Origin: Triticum aestivum | Taxonomy: Eukaryota > Streptophyta > Magnoliopsida > Poales > Poaceae | DNA: 64,000 nt | Assembly: GCF_018294505.1 (NCBI RefSeq) | Contig: NC_057795.1 | Span: 516,415,915 to 516,479,914 of the forward strand | Direction of reading: 5' to 3' | Shown here: positions 1 to 12,300 of the stretch, piece by piece | Position numbering within the stretch: position 1 is the stretch's first letter | Layout: every line of letters starts with the position of its first letter | Position numbers and translations under genes: made by a program | The notes under the pieces: model-generated | Databases searched by the model: none | Told to the model about the DNA's origin: nothing | The model's input: only the letters and a program-made list of their open reading frames with translations

Positions 1-118
1 GAAAAATAATACGGCAGATCCACCGGATCGACCACCCCATGGCCGCGACAGGGCGGCTAATGATGCCACACACAAGTCAGCACACGATTTACATGAGCTC
101 CTGGACAAAAAAGGCGGT

Positions 119-960
119 ATGACCAGGTCCATCTATGGATCTAGGAAGCCTGCTCCAGCGCAGGATCATAGCCACCAAAACGATCATATTGATTGGATAC
201 CAGCTCAGAAACAACACAGAACACAACAACCGTCGACAACATGCCATGACACATCCAAATATAGGGGTGCCGCGCACCCCCTGTGCTTCACCGATGAGGT
301 GCTGGAGCATGAATTTCCAAAGGGATTTAAACCCGTGAATATAGAGGCATATGACGGAACGACAGACCCTGGGGTATGGATTGAGGACTTTATCCTTCAC
401 ATCCACATGGCTTGCGGAGATGATCTCCACGCCATTAAATACCTGCCCCTCAAGTTGAAAGGACTAGCTTGCCATTGGTGTAAAAGCCTCCCCGAAAACT
501 CAATTGGAAGTTGGGAGGAACTTGAGGATGCTTTTAGGGCCAATTTTCAAGGGACCTATGTCCGACCTCCGGATGTAGACGACAAGTCATATAATCCAAC
601 AACCCGGAGAGTCAGCCCGTAAGCTTTGGAACAGATTTGTCACTAGAAGAATCAAATCGTCGACTGCCCAGATGCCAAAGCCTTAGTGGCTTTCAAGCAC
701 GGTATCCGAGATGAATGGCTCGCCAGACACCTCGGCCAAGAAAATCCCTGACAAGCCTTATGACCCGCTTCTGCACGGGCGAGGAAAGCTGGTTGGCCCG
801 CAGCAACACCAGCGACCCAGGCACGTCTCAAGTCAGGAATGGAAATTGGAAGCCGCGAAGCAATAAAAACAAGCATCGAAATAATGAAGACAACCCAGAC
901 AACACGGCGGTCAACACCGGATTCAGGGGCTCTTGACCCGGTCAACGGAAAAAGCCATTT
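119..960 (+). pseudogene. gypsy gag polyprotein, frameshifted
   Basis: An open frame at 119-622 encodes a retrotransposon gag domain. It includes a stretch with YDGTTDPGVWIEDF and a Trp-containing segment (CHWCKSLPENSIGSWEEL), typical of the Retrotrans_gag fold that packages element RNA. After 622 the same protein continues only in other frames (for example WLARSNTSDPGTSQ near 800-850), and stops interrupt it. Several indels have therefore broken the gene. The basic, Asn/Lys-rich tail before 960 resembles the usual gag C-terminus. It cannot make a full capsid protein. Confidence 0.8.
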
Positions 961-1093
961 AAAGGCAGCAAAGATGGACCGTCCATCCTAAACAAGATTC
1001 TAGACAAATTATGTCAGATTCATGGCACCCCCAAAAAACCTGCAAATTACACCAACGGAGAATGCTGGGTTTTCAAGCAGGCCGGCAAGCTAA

Positions 1094-1768
1094 ATGCCGA
1101 ACACAAGGGGATGGAGATGCCAACTGAAGACAAGGATGAGCCTCGCCAGCCGAACACTGGGGGACAGGAAAAAATTCCCACCAAAAGTCAAAACAGCGAA
1201 TATGATTTACGCAACTCACATACCAAAAAGGAGGCGCAAACGCGCACTCCAAGACGTATACACTGTAGAGCCCGTCGCTCCCAAGTTCAATCCTTAGTCG
1301 GCTTGCCCGATCACTTTTTATCGCAGGGATCATACGACTAGTATCCATCATGGAGGATCGGCTGCCTTGGTGCTCGACCCAATAATTGACGGATATCATC
1401 TCACCCGAGTCCTTATGGACGGCGGCAGTAGTCTTAATCTGATATACCAGGACACTATCAACAAAATAGGGATAGACCCATCAAGAATCAGCCAAAGCAA
1501 TACTACCTTCAAAGTAGTAATACCAGGCGTAGACGCCCACTGCACGGGCTCTCTTGTATTAGAGGTTGTATTCGGTTCTCCCGACAACTTCCGAAGTGAA
1601 GAATTAATCTTCAACATCGCTCCATTCCGAAGCGGCTATCATGCACTACTCGGAACAACGGCCTTCGCTTGTTTCAATGCAGTACCACATTACGCTTATC
1701 TCAAACTTAAGATGCCCGGTCCACGTGGCGTCATCACAGTTAGCGGAAACACAGAGCGTTCCCTATGA
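1094..1768 (+). pseudogene. gypsy aspartic protease region, decayed
   Basis: The frame at 1367-1768 carries the plant gypsy retropepsin signature: LMDGGSSLNLIY with catalytic Asp at about 1418, then hydrophobic strands ending in HYAYLKLKMPGPRGVITV. This enzyme would cleave the gag-pol polyprotein. The linker between gag and protease (1094-1366) is present but spread over different frames. The frame stops at 1768. Nothing resembling the RT palm motif YxDD follows, so pol is cut off after the protease. Confidence 0.75.
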
Positions 1769-3010
1769 GCGAAAGAATATGTGGCGGCTCTAGCAGCCGA
1801 ACACTGAACGGCCTCTCCAACCAAAATAAATGATCGGTCGTCAAGACCGCGGACACGGTTAGATGAGTCCGGCGCACCACTAGTTGTAGCATCTCAGATA
1901 AACCTGAGCTTGGTTTACTGGATATACCCACAAAGGCGATGAAAGGGGCTGCCCGCATGTAAAAGGGCCCATAGTTCGGCTTGATCCCATTAATACAATA
2001 ATCGATTGCGTTTTATGGTTCATTAAGAATAACCAACTTTTCGCATGAATTCTTTCACCTGGTTTTTCCTTTTTTTTCAGATGATCGTCGTGCTACACCC
2101 TTCCAGGATACGGCACAATGGAGACAAAGGCGTAGATGTGCAACACAGCCCCACTCAAAGGTTTCTTTTTAGATTAAGACCCTGTGTAAACCTTTTTTAA
2201 TGTCTCTTGTTGCTTCACAATCTCCAGGCACTTAACACAACTGAGAGTGATGCTGGCGTTATTGGCATTTTGTCACGCCAGACTAATGCATGTACCTGGA
2301 AAATCAGGGCTCATTATCGAGGGTGTTACTCAGCGCAGAATATGTTGTAAAGTCCGAATACCTTAGGGACTATTCGGCATCGTGAGTTTGGCCTTATATG
2401 CATTAGCTCCGAATCATGTCTTGGGTCAATAGTTGGGTTTGCCCAGCTCCCGTGTTTTGCTACCTTATGTTCTGCTTTATCGGCTAAGGTGGCACCGGGA
2501 GAACTACTGCGATTGTGCCTTGGTTCATCTGGATGAGCACCTAAGTAGAGAAAGCCGAAAACTGACTATCATGATAAAGCGCGAGACTGGTCAACCACTC
2601 AATGACTCAGCGAAATCTTTGTGATTCCTCTGCATTAACAAAGTACCGGTTTCCCGGTCATGTACGCACGCGCACCATATTGGGACGAACGCGGAAGTAC
2701 CAGGGGCTACATAGTAGCCCCACCATCAAACTCCTATGGCTAAGTGAAAGTGTTAAACCTATATAGTCCGATTGCCTTGTTTGCCGTGTTATCACCTCCT
2801 TAATGGACCAAGACGTTGGATCAAGTGTGATTACGCGCTTTTCCGAACACCCCCGCATTACATGCGTGGGGGATGAAGCGGACGACTGCAAACTTTCAGG
2901 TTATATACATACATAAACGGCCGCACAGGAGGCACTATAATACTTTCGGGAAAAAGTATAAACACAGCCTTTATAATCGAAATAGCATTGTTTTTACAAT
3001 TCAGATACAT
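1769..3010. other. retroelement internal spacer, no gene
   Basis: This AT-richer stretch lies between the broken protease and the antisense ORF of the Fatima-like element. Only short chance ORFs are present, none with a recognisable domain. It is probably internal noncoding sequence of the element, joined across the pol deletion. Confidence 0.6.
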
Positions 3011-3011
3011 G

Positions 3012-6000
3012 TCACTCGAACATGCTACTCTTCGAGCACTGAGCCTCTATTAAATGTGCGCCTTCTAGGACTTCTTCAAAGTAGTGCTTGGCCGGGTCCT
3101 GGCCTCCGGCCAGACCCCGGGATGCAATGCCGGTGGCCTCCATCCATGCCCAATATGTTTTAACACGGGCAAGAGCCATCCGCGCACCCTCTATGCACGT
3201 TGACCTCTTTACAGCGTCAATATGCGACATAGCACGAAGGAATCGTTGCACTAAACCAAAATAACTGTCCGACCGACGTCCCTTCAGCCAAAGATGATCC
3301 ACGACAGACCTCATGTCAAGCCCGGACAACCTATGGAGCTCGGCCCACTCGGCCATTTGTTAATTTAACAGCAGCGGACGCTTTGGAGCACTGAACTGCG
3401 ACCAGAACAACCTTTCCACCTCATGATCTTTCTGATCTTTGAAATATTCAGTCGCATCAGCAGCACTCTTTGCCAAGTTCAAGTATGCATCCGCAGCACT
3501 CCATAATTGATACAGAGGAGCATACTCCGGATCTCTGAACTTTGTCCGCAATAGAAAGGGCTTCCCAGCCGTGATATCTCCGGCTTGATGACGCTCCTCC
3601 CTTGCCGCACTGATCTTAGAGCGAAATTCCTTGGCTCCTTCCAAGGCCTTCTTCAGGTCAGCCACTTTCACTTGCTTTTCCATTTCAAGGAGCTCATATC
3701 GGTCGGCTGCATCTTTCATCTCAACAGCCATCTTGGCTATCTTTTCTTCGCTCTGGCAATGAGCAACCTGTTCGGCTTTTAACTCTTCGGCCGCCTTTAG
3801 GGCGGCTGCATCACTTCTCCTGGCTTGTTCCTTGGCTCGGGCAAGTTTCGCCCGAAGGATCTCCACGGCGGCAGCTCCATCTGTAGTCACAACATATTAT
3901 AGATACTAGCATCATGCTCCTCTTAAATATTTGCTGACCACCGGAAAATACATACCGTGTGCCTCGTCAAGCCGCTTGTTCACAAGCGCGATGTCGGCAT
4001 CCGTCATGTCAAGCTGCCGCCTCAGTTCGGCAAAATCAGTAGTCCGGCCAGTCGTCGGACCCTCAGCCTCCTACACATAAAAGCAGCACGATCATTACCT
4101 GGGACTATGATCCTCTGTTTGCCGCCTCTGGACGGCAACCAGAGTCTCAGGGGCTACTCTCTATATAGAGCATACCTAGCGTGTGTGGTACCATCAAAAA
4201 TACATATATATTACTTTGCGTACCTCAAAGCCTCTTAGTAGGATCGTAAAAGCTTCATTCAACCCGCTTTTGGCTGATGAAATCCTCTCAATCACCATAC
4301 CCATTAAGGTACGATGCGCCTCTGAGATAGCCGCTTGCTCCAGAAGACCCATCAGTGTGGCCGGTTGTGCACCGGATAATCCTAGACTCTTTCTGTTGCT
4401 CTCATTAGGAGCCGAATACTCCAGACTTTGGGCGGCCAAAGTGTTACCTTCTGGCATTTGTGGATCAGGAGAAATCCTCTGTGACGACACCTCGGAGTCG
4501 TCCGCCTTATTAGGCAGGGAGGCAGGAGGAGGCGTTTTGCTCTCCATCATCTCCGGAAGAAGATCCCCCAAAGATGAACTTTGTTTAGGGCTACGAGTCG
4601 GACTGCAAGATATGTGTCTCGGTTATTGTTCTCAAGGATAAAGCAGGATATATTTACCAAAGTACTTTTGTTCACTTACAACTTGGTTGAGGGTTGGCCC
4701 CCTTGCGGGCGTTGTGCGGTAAGAACACCCTCTGGGGCAGGGCCCCTGGCAAAGGTTTCTTCCCTCATTTGGAAACCTTCGTTTCCAAGTCTTCAAAGGC
4801 GGCCCTTTTCTTCCCGTGAGGAGAGCGGATTCCAAATTCACCTCCCCGATTATCCTCCTTCGCGGAGGCACTTACTCCCCCGGTTTGGATGTGTAAGGTA
4901 TGAAGCCTGCTCTTGGCTTCTCTATTCCTCCCCTCATCTTCTCCTGATGGCACCTGATAGGGTGCGCGCTCAAGTATCCTGGTGAGTACAGGATCCGGCG
5001 AGCCTTCGGGAAGGGGGGCCGAACACCTGATCCTCTCCGCCTTTCTTATTCAGTCCTGGCCGAGAGCAATCTTTCAAAATGATGTTGTGAGAAATATAAA
5101 GACGGCATGTTCGGTCGCGGAATTACTTACTGGTGTATCTGGACGGTTGCTGTTGAGACCCGCATCCTCGGTAGTGTCCGGACACTTTATTCGTGATCCG
5201 AAGAATAATCCATACATCTCTTTGAGCGTCACGCCAAAGAATTGTTGAATAGTTTGCGGTCCTTCTGGGTTGAACTCCCACATACGGAGAGATCGACGTT
5301 GGCATGGCAGGACCCGACGAACTAGCATTACTTGCATTACCTTCACAAGACTGACATCCCTCTTGAGGACATCTCGGATGCGACTTTGCAGTGTCAACAC
5401 GTCATTAACTGGCCCCCAGTCCAGCCCCTTGTTGACCGACGATGCCAGTTGTGACGGAGGGCCCTAGCAGAAGGCGGGGGCGGCCGCCCACTTTGTACCT
5501 CGGGGAGCTGTGATGTAAAACCACTCTCGTTGCCATAAGTCGGACACCTCCGGGAAGGAACCCTTTGGCCATAGGGCACCGACGCCTTTGCTTATTATAG
5601 CACTTCCGCACACTGTGTGTCGCCCATCGATCATCTTCAGCTTCACATTGAAGGTCTTGAGCCATAAGGCGAAGTGTGGGGTGATGCGGAGGAAGGCCTC
5701 ACACACGATGATAAACGACAAGATGTGAAGGATGGAATCTGGAGCTAGATCATGGAAATCTAGCCCGTAATAGAACATGAGCCCTCTAACAAAGGGATCA
5801 AGACTAAATCCGAGCCCTCGGAGGAAGTGGGAAACAAATACGACACTCTCGTTGGGTTCGGGAGTGGGTGGGTATGACTTGCCCTTGAGCAGGCAGCCTG
5901 TGCGGGATTTTGGCGGTCAGATACCTGGCCTCCCTAAGCTTCTTGAGGTCCTCCTCTGTGACAGAGGAGGCCATCCACCGACCTTGAAGGTTGGATCCGG

Positions 6001-6169
6001 ACATGGTGGAAGGTTCAAAGCGCTTAGCCTGAGCCTCGGGTGTTGGAACTCGAGGTGGGGGAAGGGAAGGATCGAGCGTGGGAAGAAAAGGACAGGCCTT
6101 GGCCCCTTTGTAAAGAGGGTGAATATCAAGCGTCCTCCGCGTGGCCGTTTGGAACTTGCCTAAAATCAA
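3012..6169 (-). pseudogene. antisense ORF of the gypsy element (putative gypsy-type transposon domain)
   Basis: On the minus strand, a series of open segments in shifting frames (6169-5804, 5778-5464, 5400-5074, 4571-4194, 3890-3360, 3356-3012) read as one protein. The 5778-5464 segment has the pattern FYYGLDFHDLAPDSILHI then CEAFLRI and W(F)YIT, which I recognise as the domain annotated in plants as 'putative gypsy type transposon' (PF04195, from memory). The 3890-3360 segment is Ala/Glu/Lys-rich with heptad-like spacing, a probable coiled coil. The function of this family is unknown. Frameshifts and stops make this copy a pseudogene. It runs against gag-pol, so it needs its own promoter or antisense transcription. 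Confidence 0.6.
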
Positions 6170-6547
6170 GGAGTCATACTAACAAGCATGGTTGGGTTAC
6201 CCACACCCGTATTGATGAGAATCCCGTGATAAGGGGAACACAATCTCTGCTTTGGCAAGACGTGCCAATAAAACTGCCTCCCAACACGTGTAGTGGCAAG
6301 CTGGGAAAAACGGTCCATAAATGACCAGGCCGCGGCGTGATGTCACGCTATGAAAAGTTGTCAGCAGATTAGATTGGTGGAATATTATGCTCTCTACGGT
6401 GGTATGTGGAAATTATTTTGCAGAGCCGGACACGATCCTCATATTCAAGATCTTCTATGGAGTATACGGAGAAGGAACCCGCCATGCAATGCCGAAGACA
6501 ATCTGCGCGCCGGACTCATCATCATTGAAGCCTGGTTCAGGGGATAC
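6170..6547 (+). other. 3' untranslated spacer of Fatima-like element
   Basis: Short noncoding stretch between the start of the antisense ORF and the 3' LTR. The bases before the LTR (caggggatac, near 6538-6547) are purine-rich and occupy the polypurine-tract position used to prime plus-strand synthesis. Confidence 0.5.
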
Positions 6548-7018
6548 TGAGGGAGTCCAAAATTAGGGGGTCCTTGGACAGCCGGACTATATACTTTGGC
6601 TGGACTGTTCGACTATGAACATACAAGATTGAAGACTTCGTCCCGTGTCCGGGTGGGACTCTCCTTTGCATGGAAGGCAAGCTTGGCAATTAGGATATGT
6701 AGATCTCCTTCTCTGTAACCGACTCTGTGTAATCCTAGCCCTCTCCAGTGTCTATATAAACCGGAGGGTTTAGTCCGTAGGAAAACAACAATGATAATCA
6801 CAGGTTAGCTTCTAGGGTTTAGCCTCTACGATCTCGTTGTAGATCAACTCTTGTAATACTCATATCATCAAGATCAATCAAGCAGGAAGTAGGGTATTAC
6901 CTCCATCGAGAGGACCCGAACCTGGGTAAACATTATGTCCACTGCCTCCTATTACCATTTGCCTTAGACGCACAGTTCGGGACCCCCTACCCAAGATCCG
7001 CCAGTTTTGACACTGACA
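6548..7018 (+). repeat. 3' LTR of Fatima-like element
   Basis: The 471-bp LTR starts TGAGGGAGTCC and ends CACTGACA. A TATA box, TATATAAA, lies at 6753-6760, with a pyrimidine/GTTTAG leader downstream. The run GACCCCCTACCCAAGATCCG near the end is characteristic of this Triticeae family. It would supply promoter and polyadenylation signals to the element. Confidence 0.8.
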
Positions 7019-7512
7019 ATGGGCATCTCCATAGCCTATTGATACACCTAGTTGATGTGAGACCATCTCCCTCTTTTTTCTTCGCCACAACCACCATTTT
7101 TTTCCACCCATAGTGCTATATCCATGGCTCACGCTCATGTATTGCGTGAAAGTTGAAAGGGTTTGAGAACATCAAAGTATGAACGATTGCTTGGCTTGTC
7201 ATCGGGGTTGTGCATGATTTGAGTATTTTAGGTGACGGAGATGGAGCATAACCAAACTATATGATTTTGTAGGGATAAGCTTTCTTTGGCCATGTTATTT
7301 TGAGAAGACATAATTGCCTTGTTAGTATGATAGAAGTATTACTATTTTTAATGTCAATATTAAGATTTTGTCTTGAATCTTTCAGATCTGAACATTCATG
7401 ACACAATAAAGAACATTACATGGATAAATATGTTAGGTAGCATTCCACATCAAAAATTCTGTTTTTATGATTTACCTACTCGAGGACGAGTAGGAATTAA
7501 GCTTGGGGATGT
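7019..7512 (+). mobile_element. 3' internal end of a second gypsy element
   Basis: This stretch is noncoding and ends in a polypurine-type tract (AAGCTTGGGGATG, near 7499-7512) directly before an LTR start. It is therefore the 3' tail of the internal domain of the element owning the LTR at 7513-9080. The Fatima-like element interrupts it on the left. The rest lies outside the window. Confidence 0.75.
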
Positions 7513-9080
7513 TTGATACGTCTCCAACATATCTATTATTTTTGATTGTTCCATGCTATTATATTATATGTTTTGGATGTTCAATGGGATTTAATATGCT
7601 CTGTTATATTATTTTTGGAACTAACCTATTAACTAAGGCAGAGTGCCAGTTTCTGTTTTTTTTGCTATTTTAGAGTTTTGTAGAAAAGGAATACCAAACT
7701 GAGTCCAAATGGAATGAAATCTTCATGATGATCTTTCTTGGACCAAAAGAAAACCAGAAGACTTGGAGATGAAGTCAGAGAGGCAACAAAACAGCTACAG
7801 GGCAGGAGGGCGCCCCCCCACCCTCATGGGCCCCTCGTAGGTCCCGTGACCTAGTTCCTTCGCCTATATATACTCTTATACCCTGAAAACATCCAATTGA
7901 GCCACGAAACCACTTTTCCACCGCAACAACCTTATGTACCCGTGAGATCTCATCTAGGGACCTTTTCCGGCGTCCTGCCGGAGTGGGATTTGATCATGGA
8001 GGGCTTCTGCATCAACACCATTACCTCTCCGATGAAGCGTGAGTAGTTTACCACAGACCTTCGGGTCCATAGTTATTAGCTAGATGGATTCTTCACTCTC
8101 GTTGATTCTCAATACCATGTTCTCCTTGATGTTCTTGGAGATCTATTCGATGTAATATTCTTTTGCGGCGTGTCTTCCAAGATCCGATGAATTGTGGAGT
8201 TATGATCAGATTATCAATGAATATTATTTAGTTCTTCTCTGAATTCTTATATGCATGATTTGATATATTTGCAAGTCTCTTCAAATTATCGGTTTAGTTT
8301 GGCCTACTAGATTGATCTTTCTTGCAATACGAGAAGTGCTTAGCTTTGGGTTCAATCTTGTGGTGTCCTTTCCTAGTGACAGTAGGGGCAGCAAGGCACA
8401 TATTTTATTGTTGCCATCGAGGATAACAAGATGGGGTTTTCATCATATTGCTTGAGCTAATTCCTCTACATCATGTCATCTTGCTTAATGCGTTACCCCG
8501 TTCTTTATGAACTTAATACTCTAGAAGCATGCTAGATGGTGGTTGATGTGTGGAGTCACAGTAGTAGATGCAGGCAGGAGTCGGTCTACTTGACACGGAC
8601 GTGATGCCTATGTTCATGATCATTCCCTTAGATGTCGTCATAACGTTGCACTTTTCTATCAATTGCTCTGCAGTAATTCATTCACCCACCATAATATATG
8701 CTATCTTGAGAGAAGCCACTGGTGAAACCTATGGCCCCGGGTCTCCTTTCCATATTACTGAATCTCATTTACATCTTGCTAGTTTCCGATCTACTATTTT
8801 GCATCTTTACTTTCCAATTTATAAACCAAAAATACCAAAAATATTTAGTTTACTATATCTATCAGATCTCACTTTTGCGAGTGACCGTGAAAGGATTGAC
8901 AACCCCTTTGTTGCATTAGTTGCAAGTTCTTGATTGTTTGTGCAGGTATTCAGTGACTTGTGCATCGTCTCCTACTGGATTGATACCTCGGTTCTCAAAA
9001 CTGAGGGAAATACTTACGCTACTTTGCTGCATCACCCTTTCCTCTTTAAGGGAAAACCAAGGCAAGCTCAAGAGGTAGCA
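7513..9080 (+). repeat. 3' LTR, Sabrina/WHAM-type gypsy
   Basis: The LTR begins TTGATACGTCTCCAACATAT and ends AGGTAGCA, about 1.57 kb. TATATATA lies at 7865-7872. Downstream are a leader containing GGCGTCCTGCCGGAGTGGG and the conserved GACAGTAGGGGCAGCAAGGC. These are hallmark strings of an abundant Triticeae gypsy LTR; I am not sure which of the Sabrina/WHAM names applies. Open frames inside (such as 8568-8933) have no protein homology I recognise and are chance ORFs. Confidence 0.75.
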
Positions 9081-9373
9081 GACCTCGAGCTTCATCCCCA
9101 AGACAAGCTCTCCCGCAGAGCGTCCGCGCTCGCGGTCATGGCGGATGTGGTGCCAGGTAGCAGGACGATGCGCTATGGTTTGGAGTTTAGCTGGGCGTTG
9201 CCACTTTAAGTAGCGCATTCCGATGAGGCCAAGCGTCCAGGTGCGTCATTAAGTCACCGGAGTTGGTTCCTCGGGCACCGAAGCTCTTAATGGAGGCATA
9301 CGGACGGATGGTATGAATGCGGGCAGTTGGCGACAGATGGGAACGCATCGCGCGACGACTCGAGGGACGAGGG
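9081..9373. other. flanking DNA, no gene seen
   Basis: GC-richer sequence between the gypsy LTR and the solo LTR. It continues at 13713 once the solo LTR and one copy of GAGGG are removed. No recognisable gene is present. Confidence 0.5.
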
Positions 9374-12300
9374 TGTAACGCCCCGGATACAACTTTCCAT
9401 ATTCGTAACTCCAACTCTTGCTTTTTCCGGAGATGCGATATGTTATTTCCTTTGGGGTTGGTTTTTTTTGTATATTGTTTTGCATATTTCATTCCTATAT
9501 GTTTATGCCATGATCATGTTGAGTGCCTTGTCATATTTGCTTCTTGTTTCATGAACACCATTGTTTACATTGCATTGTGCCTTTTGTCATTTTGCATTTC
9601 ATCATAATCACCATGTGCATCAGTTTTTTCATGAGGTTGTCTTGCTCTATGCATGTTGCATGTGACCAAACCCCTTGCTATGTCTCTCAAATCTACCCAT
9701 GCATCAACACCTCCTTCTTCCTTCTTATTCCTTTCATTTTGCTAGTGCCATTTTCTGTCCTCCATAAATGTTCATTCTTTTCCTATAAATCCTGCTCATT
9801 GCCTACACACTCTCTGCCAATTTTCGGCTCAGATGAATATGATTTGGTTGGGTTCAAAAATGGCTCAAGTTTGAATTCAATGCAAACTTGAATTATTTTT
9901 CTTCCTCTAAAAATTGCCAAACCAATTTATTCAAATTGTGCATATTCCAAGGACTCCAGAACCATTTTTCTCTCTCCCTAATTCCACTCCTACCTCTCTG
10001 TGCATTTATGCAAGATACATTTATATCTTATGAATGGATAAGAAGAAACAACAGAAGGGGAGAGAGAGTTCCAGCCGAGGTCCAGCTCCTCTCCGCGCAG
10101 CGCTGCAGCCCACTTACCCCTTCGATCCAGCCCACCAACACCATTCCCCTATTCATCGTCTTCCCCTTGTATGGCAGGTCATCCAGGATATCCACGTCGA
10201 CCTCCTGAGTGATTTGACGGCCGGAGAGCTCCCCTAGGCCCCTATATAACATCCCCCGGTGCCCTAGTCTTCATCCTCCCTCCATTTCACCCTTCTCTTC
10301 CTCCTGCCGCTGTCAGGTAAGGCACCAAGCTTCACGCCGATGCCATGGCCAAGAAAAGGCCGAGCTCCTCTCCGACTTAACCAGCTCGGCCGTCCTTCTT
10401 CTTCCGCGGGAAGCAACGCCCGCGTCTCCATCTTCTTCCTCGACCTCGCAAGCGTCCATTCGAGCCCGGATCGACCTCCTCCTCGACGTCTTCTTCCCCT
10501 GCTTCCTCTGCTTCACGGACCCCGAGCACCATCGCCACGATCAGCACGTCTTCCCGCCGGCCACGGCCACCCTCGACATTGTACAACTACAGCAGCACCC
10601 CCACGGTGATGCTCCGCTCCTTCACCCGTTTTTCCTGCTCCGTCCCATACGTTGTAGTCGCCGCCCTTCGTGAACAGGAGCTCCGGCCACCATGACCTGC
10701 CATGGTAGCAAGAGGAAGCTCGTGCCTTTAGCTCCTCTGTTCGGACCCTTGCGCACGAGACCCGCAATCCTCGCATGTCCGCGCACCCGGATGCCTCGCC
10801 CGCATTCCCGCAGTCCTGCTCGCCAGCGCCGAGTCGAGTACGAGCCCGTGCTCGCTCCACCGCACTCACCGCAGCCCTGCCGCTAGGTCCCGGCCCAGCA
10901 CTCGCCTCATCATGCTACCCCTTGCTGCACCCACGCGCGCAAGCATGCTCGTTGATTTCCGCACCCCCATCGTTGTTCTGCTGCACCTGTAGCCGCTGGG
11001 TTGCTCGCCGTCGTTGCCGGCAAATTGCTATGCATCCATGGCTCCCAGACTCGGCCTTTGACTTGTTCAAATAGTGTAGCGCCCCACTCTGAACTCAAGG
11101 ATCACAGATAGCGTAGTGGCTACTCCAGATCGGGCCAACACGGGAGGTCCCGGGATCAAATCCCAGAGTGCCCCAATTATTTTGCCCCTGTTTTGTTTAT
11201 TTTTTCCCCAGTGTGCACACCCATAGCCGGTTGGGCCCGGTTCCACTTCTGGGCCGCTGCATTCTAATGCTTCTGGCCCGTGCATATTTTTTTCCCCACT
11301 CTGTGTATTTTAGCATTTTCCAGTGCATGCATATTTACCGAAATGCCATCATTTTAAAATGCTCATTACTAAATATCCATCCATCCAAATGTAACATGTC
11401 ATATATGCATCTTGCTCAGTTTTTCATGTTCTTTAACAATATGCAACTTTCATCCCTGTTGAAAATATTTAAAATTGATGTTTGCATTAATTTGCATAAA
11501 TCACATGTTAAAATGATTTATTTCATAACTAAATAACCGTAGCTCCGTTTTTAATAAACTTTATATGTAAATGGGGTGGGAAAATGCCTAGTTTAACATG
11601 GTGCACTTTATTTTCCTGTTTAACAACAATAAAAATATGGTTTTAGGCAGAACAGTACCAAATCTAAAATATGCACATGAGGATTTTCCGGAAATGTTGT
11701 TTGTTATTTCCGGCCTCATTTAAACTTGCCTAAATAGGTAGTTTAATTATGCCTCACCTCTTGCCATGTTTAACAACTTTTAATATTGTTTGGTAGCTTA
11801 AACGAGATTAAACTAAATATGTCCATGTGGTGTTTTGTCAATATGCAACTCGTTGCATATTGAGCTCCACTTAACTTGTAGTATTGTTTGTTGCACTTTG
11901 CCATGCCATGCCTCATTAAACCGGACATGCATCATATTTGTTTGTGCATCTTGCCATGTTTATGCTGGTGTGTTTACCATGTTGTTTGCTTCTTTCCGGT
12001 TTGCTTCTCTCGTTAGCTTCGGTTTCGTTCCGGAGTTGTGAGGATTCGTTCGACCACGTCCGCTTGTCTTCTTCATGGATTCGTTCTTCTTCCTAGCGGG
12101 ATTTCAAGCAAGATGACCGCTACCATGGATCTCACTACTATTATTGCTATGCTAGTTGCTTCGTTCTATCGCTTTGCTACGCTACCTATCACCTATTTAT
12201 CAAGCCTCCCAAATTGCCATGTCAGCCTCTAACCTTTTCACCCTTCCTAGCAAACCATTGCTTGGCTATGTTACCGCTTTGCTCAGCCTCTCTTATAGCA

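Larger units (their letters stand above)
1..7018 (+). mobile_element. Fatima-like Ty3/gypsy retrotransposon, 3' part, pol deleted
   Basis: The segment reads gag, protease, an antisense ORF and a 3' LTR. Its 5' LTR lies left of the window. Gag and protease remnants are on the plus strand (119-1768). No reverse transcriptase, RNase H or integrase follows, so the pol core has been lost, or this is a non-autonomous derivative. The LTR at 6548-7018 has TG...CA ends. The five bases after it (ATGGG) would be one side of the target duplication, but the other side is outside the window. The element sits in the internal 3' region of another gypsy element (7019-9080). The name Fatima is from memory of the LTR and protein sequence. 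Confidence 0.8.

Noticed and set aside
10313..11098. Pro/Arg/Ser-rich ORFs on both strands inside the solo LTR
   Set aside because: Several overlapping frames of equal length in GC-rich leader sequence; no domain and no consistent frame.
11109..11163. Functional tRNA gene
   Set aside because: A and B boxes are present but there is no acceptor stem or anticodon arm of normal form.
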